DNA of 6,825 nucleotides from Bacteroidaceae bacterium. GTDB lineage: Bacteria > Bacteroidota > Bacteroidia > Bacteroidales > Bacteroidaceae. Below are positions 1 through 6,825 of this stretch, in pieces. Each line of letters opens with the position of its first letter. Within the stretch, counting starts at the first letter, position 1. The notes under the pieces were generated by a model. The model saw only the letters and a program-made list of their open reading frames with translations, searched no databases and was not told the DNA's origin. The DNA lies in assembly GCA_017961965.1 (NCBI GenBank), contig JAGCWG010000456.1, positions 1-6,825 of the forward strand. The letters run 5' to 3'. Position numbers and translations under genes: made by a program.

Positions 1-1
1 A

Positions 2-2890
2 CACTTGAACGGCTCAAGCATAGACGATTTAAGTGGAAATATCTCCATGAAGGACGCCAAGCTTGTAACATCAGACACCGTATATAACGTGAGCAACGTG
101 AATATCAACGTGGAGCAGCGAAACGACGGTTACACAAGTCTTTTACTCCTTAGTGACTTCCTTGATGCAAGGATAAAGGGATACGGAAAATTTTCTGCCA
201 TCGTGACAGACTTCAAGAATATCATAGCCACGAACCTCAACAAGATAGTAAAGAAGGAACATCACAAGTCGGATTCAAGGTTTGACTACGACCTTGCATT
301 TTACGACTCTCCGATCCTTCATCATTTCATCAAGGATGACTACTATGTAGCAGAGCCTCTAAGGATTATCGGCTCTATGGATGCAGGAAATGGCATTCTC
401 AACCTTGATGTAAACGTTCCGTATGCCAAGTATGACGGCAGCACTTACAAGAACGTGAATGTGGTGTGCTGTAACAACTCTAATCAATTGAGCCTTAAAG
501 CAACCGGACTTACACATACAGACAAGCAAGCAATGAAGATAGACCTCAACGCCACAGCCGTGAACAACGTTGTGGAATCAAATGTGAGGTTAAAGATGAA
601 GAATCGTAACGATATTGACGTAAACCTCAACTCAAGGGTCAGCTTCGCGGATAGCATCGGCAAACTCAAGACCATTGTTGACCTCTACGAATCAGATATC
701 GTCATAAATGATACTACATGGAACGTAACGCCCGCCAGAATATATGTATTTGGCAAGGATATAGTATGCCATAATCTGAAGATTGCCAGCGGAGACAAGT
801 ATGTGACTATCGAGGGTAAGGCTTCCGACAACCCTTCAGACTCTATACTTGCAAAGCTTAAGAATGTAGAGATTGAGTATGTTCTCAACATCGTGAACTT
901 CACGGCTGTTGACTTCTCGGGTATCGCCACAGGTCAGGCTACATTATGCAACCTTCTCGACAAGCCTTCGTTCAAGGCTAACCTAAACGTAAAGGATTTT
1001 CGTCTTGAAGGAGGACTTCTCGGAAATGCAGAGATTAACGGCAACTGGGACGATGAGGTAAACGGTATTGCCCTTAATGCCAATATCGTCAACATGTACA
1101 AGTGTCGTGAAGGTCTTACTTCCAACTACATAAATAGGTTCGGTACAACAAAGGTCAAGGGATTCGTCTCCCCAGCCAATAACGACATATTCCTCCATGT
1201 GGATGCCATGGACACTCATGCTGCCGTATTGCAAGGATTCCTCGGCATCATTTTTGACGATATGGACGGCTATCTGCGTGGTGGTCTCAATATAGTGGGT
1301 CCTCTCAACAAGGTTGACCTTGAGGGCGACGTAACAGGTCAGGTGTCCATGAAACTGAAGACAACCAATGTTCCTTATATGTTCTCAGGAGATACTGTAC
1401 ATCTTGAACGCGGACTTATAGCATTCAAGGATATGCGTATGATGGACTACCAGAATAACGTAGGCATCCTCAACGGTAAGGTAACACATACCAACCTCCG
1501 CAACTTTGCATACAACTTTGATGCAGATGCACGTGGCATACTCGTGTATGACGAGAAAGAGTTTAACGCCAACAAGTTCTGCGCCACAGTCTTCGCTTCA
1601 GGCGACGTACATCTTGACGGCTCAGACGGACATCCTATGCATATTTCCGGAAACATAACGACGAACAGAGGTTCAGTGTTTGCATACGACAACGTATCAC
1701 CTGATGCCCTTGTTAACAGCTCGTTCATAGAGTTCCACGACATAACTGCCACAGAGAAGAAGAATGACAAAGAGTTTGTTTTCTCCCCTGTCATCGTTGA
1801 CAGGGATATGCGTGATGATGACGACGACCTCTCACAATATATCGTGAAGAGCGTGAAGAAGAAGAGCGACTACGAAGGCGATATATTCATGGACTTCCAT
1901 TGCAACATAAACCAGAACTGTGAGGTTAAGCTGCGTATGGACAGGCAGGATGATGCCTACATAAGCGTGTATGGTAATGCAATCCTTCAGGCTAAGTGGC
2001 ACAACAAGGGTGCCTTTGAGATGTTCGGAACATATAACGTTGACCATGGAAAATACCGCCTGTATATGCATGACCTTGTGTATCGTGACCTGAGTATGCA
2101 ACCTGGAAGTTCAATCTCATTCAACGGAAATCCATTTGATGCAGGAATCCATCTTATCTGTAATCATGAGATACATAACGTGCCGCTTTCCGACTTAACT
2201 TCTACAACTGCGTACTCTCAGAACAATAAAGTGAAGGTAGTTTGCGTTCTTGATATTACAGGCACTGTAAGTTCCATGGACTTCAAGTTTGACATCAGTC
2301 TTCCAAATGTCAACGATGAGACACGTCAACTTGTCAAGAGCATGATTAACTCCGAAGAGGAAATGAATACGCAGATGATATACCTGCTTGCAGTCAACAG
2401 GTTCTACCCTAACGACTTTGCACGTGCCAACGGCGAAGACAAGAGCGGACAGGCTGTCAACTCGTTCGTGTCATCCACCCTCAGTGGACAGATTAACCAG
2501 ATGCTGTCAAGCGTCATAGGTACCAACAGCAACTGGAACTTCGGTACTGGCATATCAACCGGTGAGAAGGGATGGCAGGACATGGATGTGGAAGGTATCC
2601 TTACGGGACGACTCTTCAACGACCGTCTTCTCGTGAATGGTAACTTCGGTTACAGGGATAACGCCATGACCAACACGCAGAGCTTTATCGGCGACTTTGA
2701 ACTGAAATGGCGTCTTTGGGAGAATGGCAACACTTATCTCAAGGCTTACAATATGACAAACGACAGATACTTCACAAAAGGTACGCTCAACACTCAGGGA
2801 CTTGGAGTGAGCGTACAGTATGACTTCGAGTCCATGAAGTGGCTGTTCGGAAAAAAGAAAGAAGAACAAAACAAGACTGATGAGAAATAG
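2..2890 (+). CDS. tamB: TamB-family translocation/assembly module protein, C-terminal ~960 residues (5' end outside window)
   Basis: This is a partial gene: the frame is open from the first complete codon (position 2) and has no convincing start, so the N-terminal anchor and early repeats lie upstream. TamB proteins are anchored in the inner membrane and cross the periplasm as a long beta-taco with a hydrophobic groove. They are implicated in phospholipid transport to the outer membrane and in outer-membrane protein assembly with a BamA/TamA-like partner. Counting from the TTG at 5, residues ~1-600 are monotonous beta-strand repeats with alternating polar and hydrophobic residues, as in AsmA/TamB proteins. 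The diagnostic C-terminal TamB domain (old DUF490) covers about 630-961, with FEMFGTYNVDHGKYRL near 671-686, GSSISFNGNPFD at 701-712 and a final beta-rich stretch from about 836. It ends in a charged tail (FGKKKEEQNKTDEK). Odd points are a five-Asp run at 604-608 and several cysteines (155/156, 633, 639). Its 3' end overlaps the next gene by 11 bases. The family call is firm; the exact role is inferred from the family. Confidence 0.9.
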   Translation, partial: HLNGSSIDDLSGNISMKDAKLVTSDTVYNVSNVNINVEQRNDGYTSLLLLSDFLDARIKGYGKFSAIVTDFKNIIATNLNKIVKKEHHKSDSRFDYDLAFYDSPILHHFIKDDYYVAEPLRIIGSMDAGNGILNLDVNVPYAKYDGSTYKNVNVVCCNNSNQLSLKATGLTHTDKQAMKIDLNATAVNNVVESNVRLKMKNRNDIDVNLNSRVSFADSIGKLKTIVDLYESDIVINDTTWNVTPARIYVFGKDIVCHNLKIASGDKYVTIEGKASDNPSDSILAKLKNVEIEYVLNIVNFTAVDFSGIATGQATLCNLLDKPSFKANLNVKDFRLEGGLLGNAEINGNWDDEVNGIALNANIVNMYKCREGLTSNYINRFGTTKVKGFVSPANNDIFLHVDAMDTHAAVLQGFLGIIFDDMDGYLRGGLNIVGPLNKVDLEGDVTGQVSMKLKTTNVPYMFSGDTVHLERGLIAFKDMRMMDYQNNVGILNGKVTHTNLRNFAYNFDADARGILVYDEKEFNANKFCATVFASGDVHLDGSDGHPMHISGNITTNRGSVFAYDNVSPDALVNSSFIEFHDITATEKKNDKEFVFSPVIVDRDMRDDDDDLSQYIVKSVKKKSDYEGDIFMDFHCNINQNCEVKLRMDRQDDAYISVYGNAILQAKWHNKGAFEMFGTYNVDHGKYRLYMHDLVYRDLSMQPGSSISFNGNPFDAGIHLICNHEIHNVPLSDLTSTTAYSQNNKVKVVCVLDITGTVSSMDFKFDISLPNVNDETRQLVKSMINSEEEMNTQMIYLLAVNRFYPNDFARANGEDKSGQAVNSFVSSTLSGQINQMLSSVIGTNSNWNFGTGISTGEKGWQDMDVEGILTGRLFNDRLLVNGNFGYRDNAMTNTQSFIGDFELKWRLWENGNTYLKAYNMTNDRYFTKGTLNTQGLGVSVQYDFESMKWLFGKKKEEQNKTDEK
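2849..2890 (+). promoter_or_regulatory. tamB/receptor overlap and purine-rich leader, likely translational coupling site
   Basis: The receptor's ATG (2880-2882) lies 11 bases inside the end of tamB, whose TAG is at 2888-2890. The bases just upstream (about 2850-2870) are strongly purine-rich, with AAAAAAGAAAGAAGAA, but there is no clean GGAGG at the usual spacing, as is common in Bacteroidota. The arrangement suggests that ribosomes finishing tamB re-initiate on the receptor gene, so the two would be made from one mRNA. The overlap is seen directly; coupling is inferred. Confidence 0.55.
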
Positions 2891-5270
2891 TTTCCATAAC
2901 ATATTATCATTACTTGTCCTCGTCCTCATGATGCTGGATGCAAACGCTCAGAGCGTAACCATCCGAGGTAAGGTAATGGACGATAAGAGAGCACCTATAG
3001 AGCTTGCACACGTAAGTGTGGAGGGTATGGCTGCAGGTGCCATATGCGATATGAAGGGCAAATACCAGTTTACTTGTGAATCCAAGGACACCATGGTAAT
3101 AGCCTTCTCCATGCTCGGCTATCAAACAAAGAAGCGCACGTTGAACAGCCCATCGGACACGGTTACCATAAACATCATGCTTACACCTGTGGGCATAGAG
3201 CTTGGCGGAGTCGAGGTATCCACCATTCGACGTCAGACAAACGCCATGACAGATGTGAACATGAGCGACATGAAACACATGGGAAATGCCTCTGGTGGTG
3301 GTGTGGAACAGGTCATAGCCACTCAGGCTGGTGTAAGTACGCATAACGAGCTAAGTTCGCAATATAACGTGCGTGGAGGTTCATTCGACGAGAATTCCGT
3401 ATATATCAACGGCATCGAGGTCTATCGTCCTCTCCTTATCCGTAGCGGACAGCAGGAAGGACTGTCTATCATCAACCCAGACATGGTTGATCGCATCAGT
3501 TTCTCGGCTGGTGGCTTTGATGCCCGTTATGGAGAGAAGATGTCATCTGTACTTGACATCACATACAAGAAAGCCAAGGGCTTTGAAGGGACTGTATCAG
3601 CCAGTCTTCTCGGTGCAAGTGCCTATGTCGGATATGGCAACGACAAGTTCAGCATGTCACACGCTTTCCGTTACAAGACGATGAAGAATCTTCTCGGAAC
3701 TCTCGACACGGAAGGCGAATATGACCCTCGCGACATGGATTACCAGACGTACATGAGCTGGTCGCCAACACGCAAGACTACGTTTGATGTCATAGGTGTA
3801 ATCTCACTTAACGACTATAACTTCATCCCCTCTACCCGAAGCACAAGTTTCGGTACAAGCGATAACCCTATAAACTTCAAGGTATATTTTGACGGTAAGG
3901 AACGTGACCGTTTCAACACTTTTTTCGGAGCATTCATGGCAAACCACAAATTTAATCCGAATAATGATGTCACATTCAACCTTTCCGCTTTCAAGACAAC
4001 GGAACGCGAGACATACGACATTAGCGGTGAGTACTGGATAGATACGGAGAAAACGTCAAGCAATCTTGCCATAGGCAAATACCTCGAACATGCACGTAAC
4101 CGTCTTAATGCCTCTGTGTTAAACGTCGGCTTTACAGGACACAGCCGCGTTGGCAAGCACGATACGCGTTATGGTGCACTCATAAAGTTTGAGAAAGTTA
4201 CGGAGAACATGCGCGAATGGGAAATGCGTGACTCTGCAGGATATTCGCTTCCTCGCGGAAAAGATGGCCTTGACATTATCTACAACATGACATCGATGAA
4301 CAAGGAAACAAGCCGTCATTTTGAACTCTTTGCGCAGGATTCATACAGGAAGGAATACAAGGAAGGCGAGGTCGTTCTCAATTATGGTGCCCGTCTCACA
4401 CATTGGAGCTATAACCGCGAGACACTTTTCAGTCCTCGTGCCACGATAGCCTTCGTACCAGCTAAGAATGACAACATCACACTTCGTTTCTCTACGGGTC
4501 TCTATTACCAGACTCCGTTCTACAAGGAAATGAGAGACACGATAACGGAGAATGGCAACACATATGCCTATCTGAAAAGTGACATTAAGTCACAGCGTTC
4601 AGTACATTTTGTGCTTGCAGGTGAATACAGGTTCAAGATAGGCAACCGCCCGTTCAAGTTTACCGCAGAAGCATACTACAAGGTTCTCAACGACCTTATA
4701 CCATATAATGTGGATAATGTACGCGTGGTTTATTATGGTGGAAATATCGCAAGCGGTTATGCTACAGGTGTGGATCTCAAGATATATGGCGAGTTTGTTC
4801 CAGGTACAGACTCATGGCTTAGTTGTGGTATAATGAAGACAGCCGAGCAAATAGACGGAGTATGGATGCCTCGCCCTACCGACCAGAGGCTTAACGTGGC
4901 ACTCTTCTTCAGCGACTACTTCCCTGGAACGACAAAATGGAAGATGACTCTACGCGGACATTATGCAGGAGGACTTCCTTTCGGTCCTCCTCATGCTGGA
5001 AGGGAAAGACAAGTGTACCGTATGCCAGCATACCGTCGTGTGGACCTTGGACTCAGTTATCGTCTCCTTGACAACGAAGACCGCCATGTGCGAAATGCTT
5101 TGGCAAGCAACTTCAAGAACATTTGGCTCGGTTTGGATGCCTTCAACATATACGACATCAATAATGTCAATTCCTACTATTGGGTGACAGACATTTCTGG
5201 TACTCGTTATGCTGTACCAAATTATCTCACAGGTCGTCAGATAAATGTACGACTATTGTTTGAATTCTAA
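2880..5270 (+). CDS. TonB-dependent outer-membrane receptor with N-terminal carboxypeptidase-regulatory-like domain
   Basis: This 796-residue protein is a complete TonB-dependent receptor: a 22-strand outer-membrane barrel closed by a plug and powered by TonB-ExbBD. Residues 1-23 form a signal peptide (hydrophobic LSLLVLVLMML, then DANA, with cleavage likely before Gln24). Residues ~26-110 are a CarboxypepD_reg-like domain (VTIRGKVMDDKRAPIELAHV, then GYQTKKRTL). The plug covers ~118-235 and includes YNVRGGSFDENSVYINGIE at 162-180 and GGFDARYGEKMSS at 211-223. The rest is amphipathic barrel strands ending in LLFEF with a C-terminal Phe, as expected for a BAM substrate. The length fits non-SusC receptors, which are shorter than the ~1000-residue SusC type, and no SusD gene follows, so a polysaccharide-locus role is unlikely. 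The ligand cannot be read from the sequence. The ATG at 2880 sits inside the tamB stop region (ATGA-type overlap) and directly precedes the signal peptide, which supports this start. No SusC-like TonB box was recognised. Confidence 0.93.
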   Translation: MRNSFHNILSLLVLVLMMLDANAQSVTIRGKVMDDKRAPIELAHVSVEGMAAGAICDMKGKYQFTCESKDTMVIAFSMLGYQTKKRTLNSPSDTVTINIMLTPVGIELGGVEVSTIRRQTNAMTDVNMSDMKHMGNASGGGVEQVIATQAGVSTHNELSSQYNVRGGSFDENSVYINGIEVYRPLLIRSGQQEGLSIINPDMVDRISFSAGGFDARYGEKMSSVLDITYKKAKGFEGTVSASLLGASAYVGYGNDKFSMSHAFRYKTMKNLLGTLDTEGEYDPRDMDYQTYMSWSPTRKTTFDVIGVISLNDYNFIPSTRSTSFGTSDNPINFKVYFDGKERDRFNTFFGAFMANHKFNPNNDVTFNLSAFKTTERETYDISGEYWIDTEKTSSNLAIGKYLEHARNRLNASVLNVGFTGHSRVGKHDTRYGALIKFEKVTENMREWEMRDSAGYSLPRGKDGLDIIYNMTSMNKETSRHFELFAQDSYRKEYKEGEVVLNYGARLTHWSYNRETLFSPRATIAFVPAKNDNITLRFSTGLYYQTPFYKEMRDTITENGNTYAYLKSDIKSQRSVHFVLAGEYRFKIGNRPFKFTAEAYYKVLNDLIPYNVDNVRVVYYGGNIASGYATGVDLKIYGEFVPGTDSWLSCGIMKTAEQIDGVWMPRPTDQRLNVALFFSDYFPGTTKWKMTLRGHYAGGLPFGPPHAGRERQVYRMPAYRRVDLGLSYRLLDNEDRHVRNALASNFKNIWLGLDAFNIYDINNVNSYYWVTDISGTRYAVPNYLTGRQINVRLLFEF

Positions 5271-5316
5271 GCCCCTCTACACACTCCTCCGCCCTCTATG
5301 GGCAGGGGTGAAAGGG
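5271..5316 (+). repeat. C-rich/G-rich inverted-repeat segment in the receptor-folC gap; possible dispersed repeat or RNA 3'-end hairpin
   Basis: Immediately after the receptor stop codon the sequence turns C-rich (5271-5294) and then G-rich (5300-5316). GCCC at 5291-5294 pairs with GGGC at 5300-5303 around the loop TCTAT. CCCCT at 5272-5276 can pair with AGGGG at 5304-5308, or the nearer CTCCTCC can pair with the G runs. No T-tract follows, so it does not look like a textbook intrinsic terminator. Its composition is unlike the A/T-rich remainder of this gap and the gap after folC. Short C/G-rich palindromic repeats of this style occur between genes in Bacteroidota genomes, but copy number cannot be judged from one copy. 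Confidence 0.4.
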
Positions 5317-5340
5317 TCTATTCTGTACAAATATATAATT

Positions 5341-6660
5341 ATGACTTACAAAGAAACAACTGAATATCTATTTACAAGCACTCCACTTTTCCAGAACATA
5401 GGAAAAGATGCGTACAAAGAAGGACTGAGTAACACTGAGGCTCTTGACGAGTACTTCGGACACCCACATCGTGCTTATAAGACAATCCATGTGGCAGGAA
5501 CAAACGGAAAAGGCTCTACGTCACATACCATAGCATCAATACTTCAGGCAGCAGGCTATAGGGTCGGACTTTTCACGTCTCCCCACCTTATCGATTTCCG
5601 TGAGAGAATAAGAGTAAACGGTGAGATGATTTCGGAGCAGTATGTAGTGGACTTTGTAGAACAACACCATCATTTCTTCGAACCGCTCCACCCTTCTTTC
5701 TTTGAACTTACCACGGCCATGGCGTTCAAGTATTTTGAGGAACAGAGGGTAGAGATTGCCGTAATAGAAGTTGGGCTTGGCGGAAGACTTGACTGCACCA
5801 ACATCATTCAGCCAATCACATCTATCATAACAAACATCAGTTTTGATCATGTAGCTTTCCTTGGCAACACACTTGCCAAGATTGCAGGCGAGAAGGCTGG
5901 TATTATAAAAAAAGGAATACCTGTTGTTATTGGCGAGACTGTTCCTGAGACACGTCCTGTGTTTGAAACAAAAGCAAAAGAGGTGCAAACATCCATATTC
6001 TTTGCCGAGGAGGATTTTGAGGTTAGGTCATACAACTTCAAACCTGAAGGCGGAATAATATATGAGACGGAGACATTCGGCGAGATTACGACAGAGCTGT
6101 GTGGCGCTTGCCAGATAAAGAATACACGCACCATACTCTGTGCGCTCAAGCATATCAACAAGGCTCTCGGTGGAACACTCACAATTCAGAATGTAAAGAA
6201 AGGTTTCTCTACCGTTTGTAAAAGTACAGGTTTGATGGGCAGATGGCAGAAGATACAGAAACAACCGCTTACGATATGTGACACAGGACACAATGTGGGT
6301 GGATTCGAGGACATCACCCGTCAGTTGGCAAATATAAATGAACGACTTAGTACGACAGGCGGCAAGATGCGTATTATACTTGGTATGGTCAACGATAAGG
6401 ACATAAACGGAGTACTTTCAATGTTACCAAAGAATGCCATTTACTACTTTACCCAGGCAAGTGTGAAGCGTGCAATGCCATGTGGCGAAATCAGAAAACT
6501 GGCAAGTACGCATAATCTACTCGGAAACGATTACCCTTCCGTATCAGAAGCCTATGTTGCAGCACAGGACGATGCCGGAAAAGACGATTTCATATATGTT
6601 GGAGGCAGTAGCTTCGTTGTAGCGGACCTGCTTACTTTCCTCAACGTAATTAAGAGTTAA
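5341..6660 (+). CDS. folC: Bifunctional dihydrofolate synthase/folylpolyglutamate synthase
   Basis: FolC is a cytoplasmic Mur-ligase-family enzyme that uses ATP to join glutamate to dihydropteroate, and further glutamates to reduced folates. The product is 439 residues, the usual family length. The N-terminal ATPase domain (~1-295) has the P-loop HVAGTNGKGSTS at 50-61, the folate-region motif FTSPHL at 78-83 followed by FRERIRVNG, EVGLGGRLDCTN at 143-154, ISFDH at 166-170, and GEKAGI at 183-188, whose lysine (185) is the carbamylated metal-site lysine of characterised members. The C-terminal Rossmann-like domain begins near MGRW (299-302) and carries DTGHN at 314-318 and GMVNDKDI at 348-355. 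CDT/DTGHN in place of the commoner DGAHNP looks like a lineage variant, not a defect. The ATG at 5341 is preferred because the protein begins MTYKETTEYLF, as expected for FolC; the in-frame ATG at 5245 would add 32 unrelated residues read through the receptor end and hairpin. The leader is A/T-rich with no Shine-Dalgarno. Whether it shares the upstream transcript is unclear. Confidence 0.96.
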   Translation: MTYKETTEYLFTSTPLFQNIGKDAYKEGLSNTEALDEYFGHPHRAYKTIHVAGTNGKGSTSHTIASILQAAGYRVGLFTSPHLIDFRERIRVNGEMISEQYVVDFVEQHHHFFEPLHPSFFELTTAMAFKYFEEQRVEIAVIEVGLGGRLDCTNIIQPITSIITNISFDHVAFLGNTLAKIAGEKAGIIKKGIPVVIGETVPETRPVFETKAKEVQTSIFFAEEDFEVRSYNFKPEGGIIYETETFGEITTELCGACQIKNTRTILCALKHINKALGGTLTIQNVKKGFSTVCKSTGLMGRWQKIQKQPLTICDTGHNVGGFEDITRQLANINERLSTTGGKMRIILGMVNDKDINGVLSMLPKNAIYYFTQASVKRAMPCGEIRKLASTHNLLGNDYPSVSEAYVAAQDDAGKDDFIYVGGSSFVVADLLTFLNVIKS

Positions 6661-6672
6661 AGAAAAATGCAA

Positions 6673-6704
6673 TTTCTCGAAATACAACTATAAGTATAAG
6701 TTTT
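6673..6704 (+). promoter_or_regulatory. Possible Bacteroidota-type promoter (-33/-7) for the gene starting at 6784
   Basis: The primary sigma factor of Bacteroidota favours TTTG near -33 and TAnnTTTG near -7, about 19-21 bases apart. Here TTTC (6673-6676) lies 20 bases upstream of TAAGTTTT (6697-6704), each one base off consensus. This would start transcription near 6710 and give a leader of roughly 75 bases before the ATG at 6784. A/T-rich DNA yields such matches by chance, and the site overlaps a candidate terminator. Confidence 0.28.
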
Positions 6705-6708
6705 TTTT
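6686..6708 (+). terminator. Weak A/T-rich hairpin plus T8 tract after folC, candidate intrinsic terminator
   Basis: About 26 bases after the folC stop, AACT (6686-6689) can pair with AGTT (6699-6702) with a little extra A:T pairing inside, followed by an unbroken run of eight T (6701-6708). The T-tract fits transcription termination after folC, but the stem is short and has almost no G:C pairs, so it would be weak. The same bases also fit a promoter -7 element, so this is a tentative call. Confidence 0.28.
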
Positions 6709-6783
6709 GCGTCTCCTACTCTCCTAAGCTTCCAACGTCGGTCAAATGAACTAAAAGCTTGTACAAAAAACTTTTTTACAACT

Positions 6784-6825
6784 ATGACAAAAAACATCAC
6801 CTTCCTCTTACACGGAAGCGAGGAG
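6784..6825 (+). CDS. Start of an unidentified gene, first 14 codons only (3' end outside window)
   Basis: An ATG at 6784 opens a frame that stays open to the end of the window and reads MTKNITFLLHGSEE. It follows a 123-base non-coding gap, lies on the same strand as the other genes and has an A/T-rich leader (ACTTTTTTACAACT) like that of folC. Lys and Asn after the start and a short hydrophobic ITFLL strand suggest the first beta strand of a cytoplasmic alpha/beta protein; there is no room for a signal peptide call. Too little is visible to name a family, and the start could be spurious. Confidence 0.5.
   Translation, partial: MTKNITFLLHGSEE

Larger units (their letters stand above)
6661..6783. 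other. A/T-rich intergenic gap between folC and the next gene
   Basis: No coding frame of credible length was found here; the only ATG-led frame near folC (6667) stops after eight codons. The gap holds the T8 tract at 6701-6708, two AAGCTT palindromes (6726-6731 and 6755-6760) and an A6-C-T6 block at 6765-6777 just before the next ATG. No tRNA or recognisable riboswitch was seen. Confidence 0.6.

Noticed and set aside
5..7. TTG at position 5 as the true start of the tamB gene
   Set aside because: The frame is already open upstream of it, there is no signal anchor after it, and the repeats are in mid-domain, so the gene is cut by the window edge.
2555..3344. Antisense open frames of 124 and 144 codons across the tamB-receptor junction
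   Set aside because: They are complementary to coding sequence with clear domains. Their composition (His-, Cys- and Ser-rich, no domain pattern) is that of shadow frames.
5252..5262. TATTGTTTG near the receptor end as a promoter -7 element for folC
   Set aside because: Spacing within the motif is one base too long for TAnnTTTG, and no supporting -33 element was identified.
2880..5270. The receptor as a SusC polysaccharide-uptake protein
   Set aside because: It is about 200 residues shorter than typical SusC proteins, no SusD lipoprotein gene follows, and the neighbours are tamB and folC, not glycan enzymes.
5245..5340. A longer FolC starting at the in-frame ATG at 5245 (32 extra residues)
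   Set aside because: The extension overlaps the receptor's last codons and is read through the C/G-rich hairpin. Its residues (MYDYCLNSKPLYTLL...) do not resemble FolC, while the ATG at 5341 gives the expected N-terminus and length.
5271..5340. Tetrahydrofolate or other riboswitch ahead of folC
   Set aside because: The gap is only 70 bases, much of it taken by the simple hairpin, and no recognised riboswitch core was seen.
5536..5988. 150-codon open frame on the - strand inside folC
   Set aside because: It lies wholly antisense to a well-supported enzyme gene and its translation looks like no protein family (irregular, Tyr- and Cys-rich).
6765..6777. A6-C-T6 block as a hairpin terminator
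   Set aside because: A one-base loop cannot close and the stem has only A:U pairs. It lies just before the next ATG, so it is more likely part of an A/T-rich leader.

Overview
The window reads as ordinary chromosome from a Bacteroidota species, most likely the order Bacteroidales and plausibly Prevotella or a relative; the genus is a guess from general protein character. The evidence is a TamB protein of the Bacteroidota type, a TonB-dependent receptor with the N-terminal carboxypeptidase-regulatory-like domain typical of this phylum, a FolC with the variant motifs EVGLGGRLDCTN and DTGHN, and A/T-rich leaders without clear Shine-Dalgarno sequences. All genes are on the + strand and no mobile element, CRISPR array, tRNA or rRNA was seen.

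Layout: (1) 2-2890 is the C-terminal ~960 residues of a TamB-family envelope protein whose 5' end lies outside the window. (2) 2880-5270 is a complete 796-residue TonB-dependent outer-membrane receptor that starts inside the end of tamB with an 11-base overlap, so the two are probably co-transcribed and translationally coupled. (3) 5271-5340 is a 70-base gap with a C-rich/G-rich segment able to fold into a hairpin, possibly a dispersed repeat or RNA 3'-end element. (4) 5341-6660 is folC, encoding the bifunctional dihydrofolate/folylpolyglutamate synthase. (5) 6661-6783 is a 123-base A/T-rich gap with a weak hairpin plus T8 tract and a possible Bacteroidota-type promoter. (6) From 6784 an ATG opens a reading frame that runs off the window after 14 codons.

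The first two genes both concern the outer membrane: TamB proteins are periplasm-spanning factors linked to phospholipid transport and outer-membrane protein assembly, and the receptor is a TonB-energised barrel. folC is a cytoplasmic one-carbon metabolism gene and has no obvious functional link to them. Nothing here is a clear undescribed system. The points most worth a second look are the tamB-receptor coupling and the structured 5271-5316 spacer.
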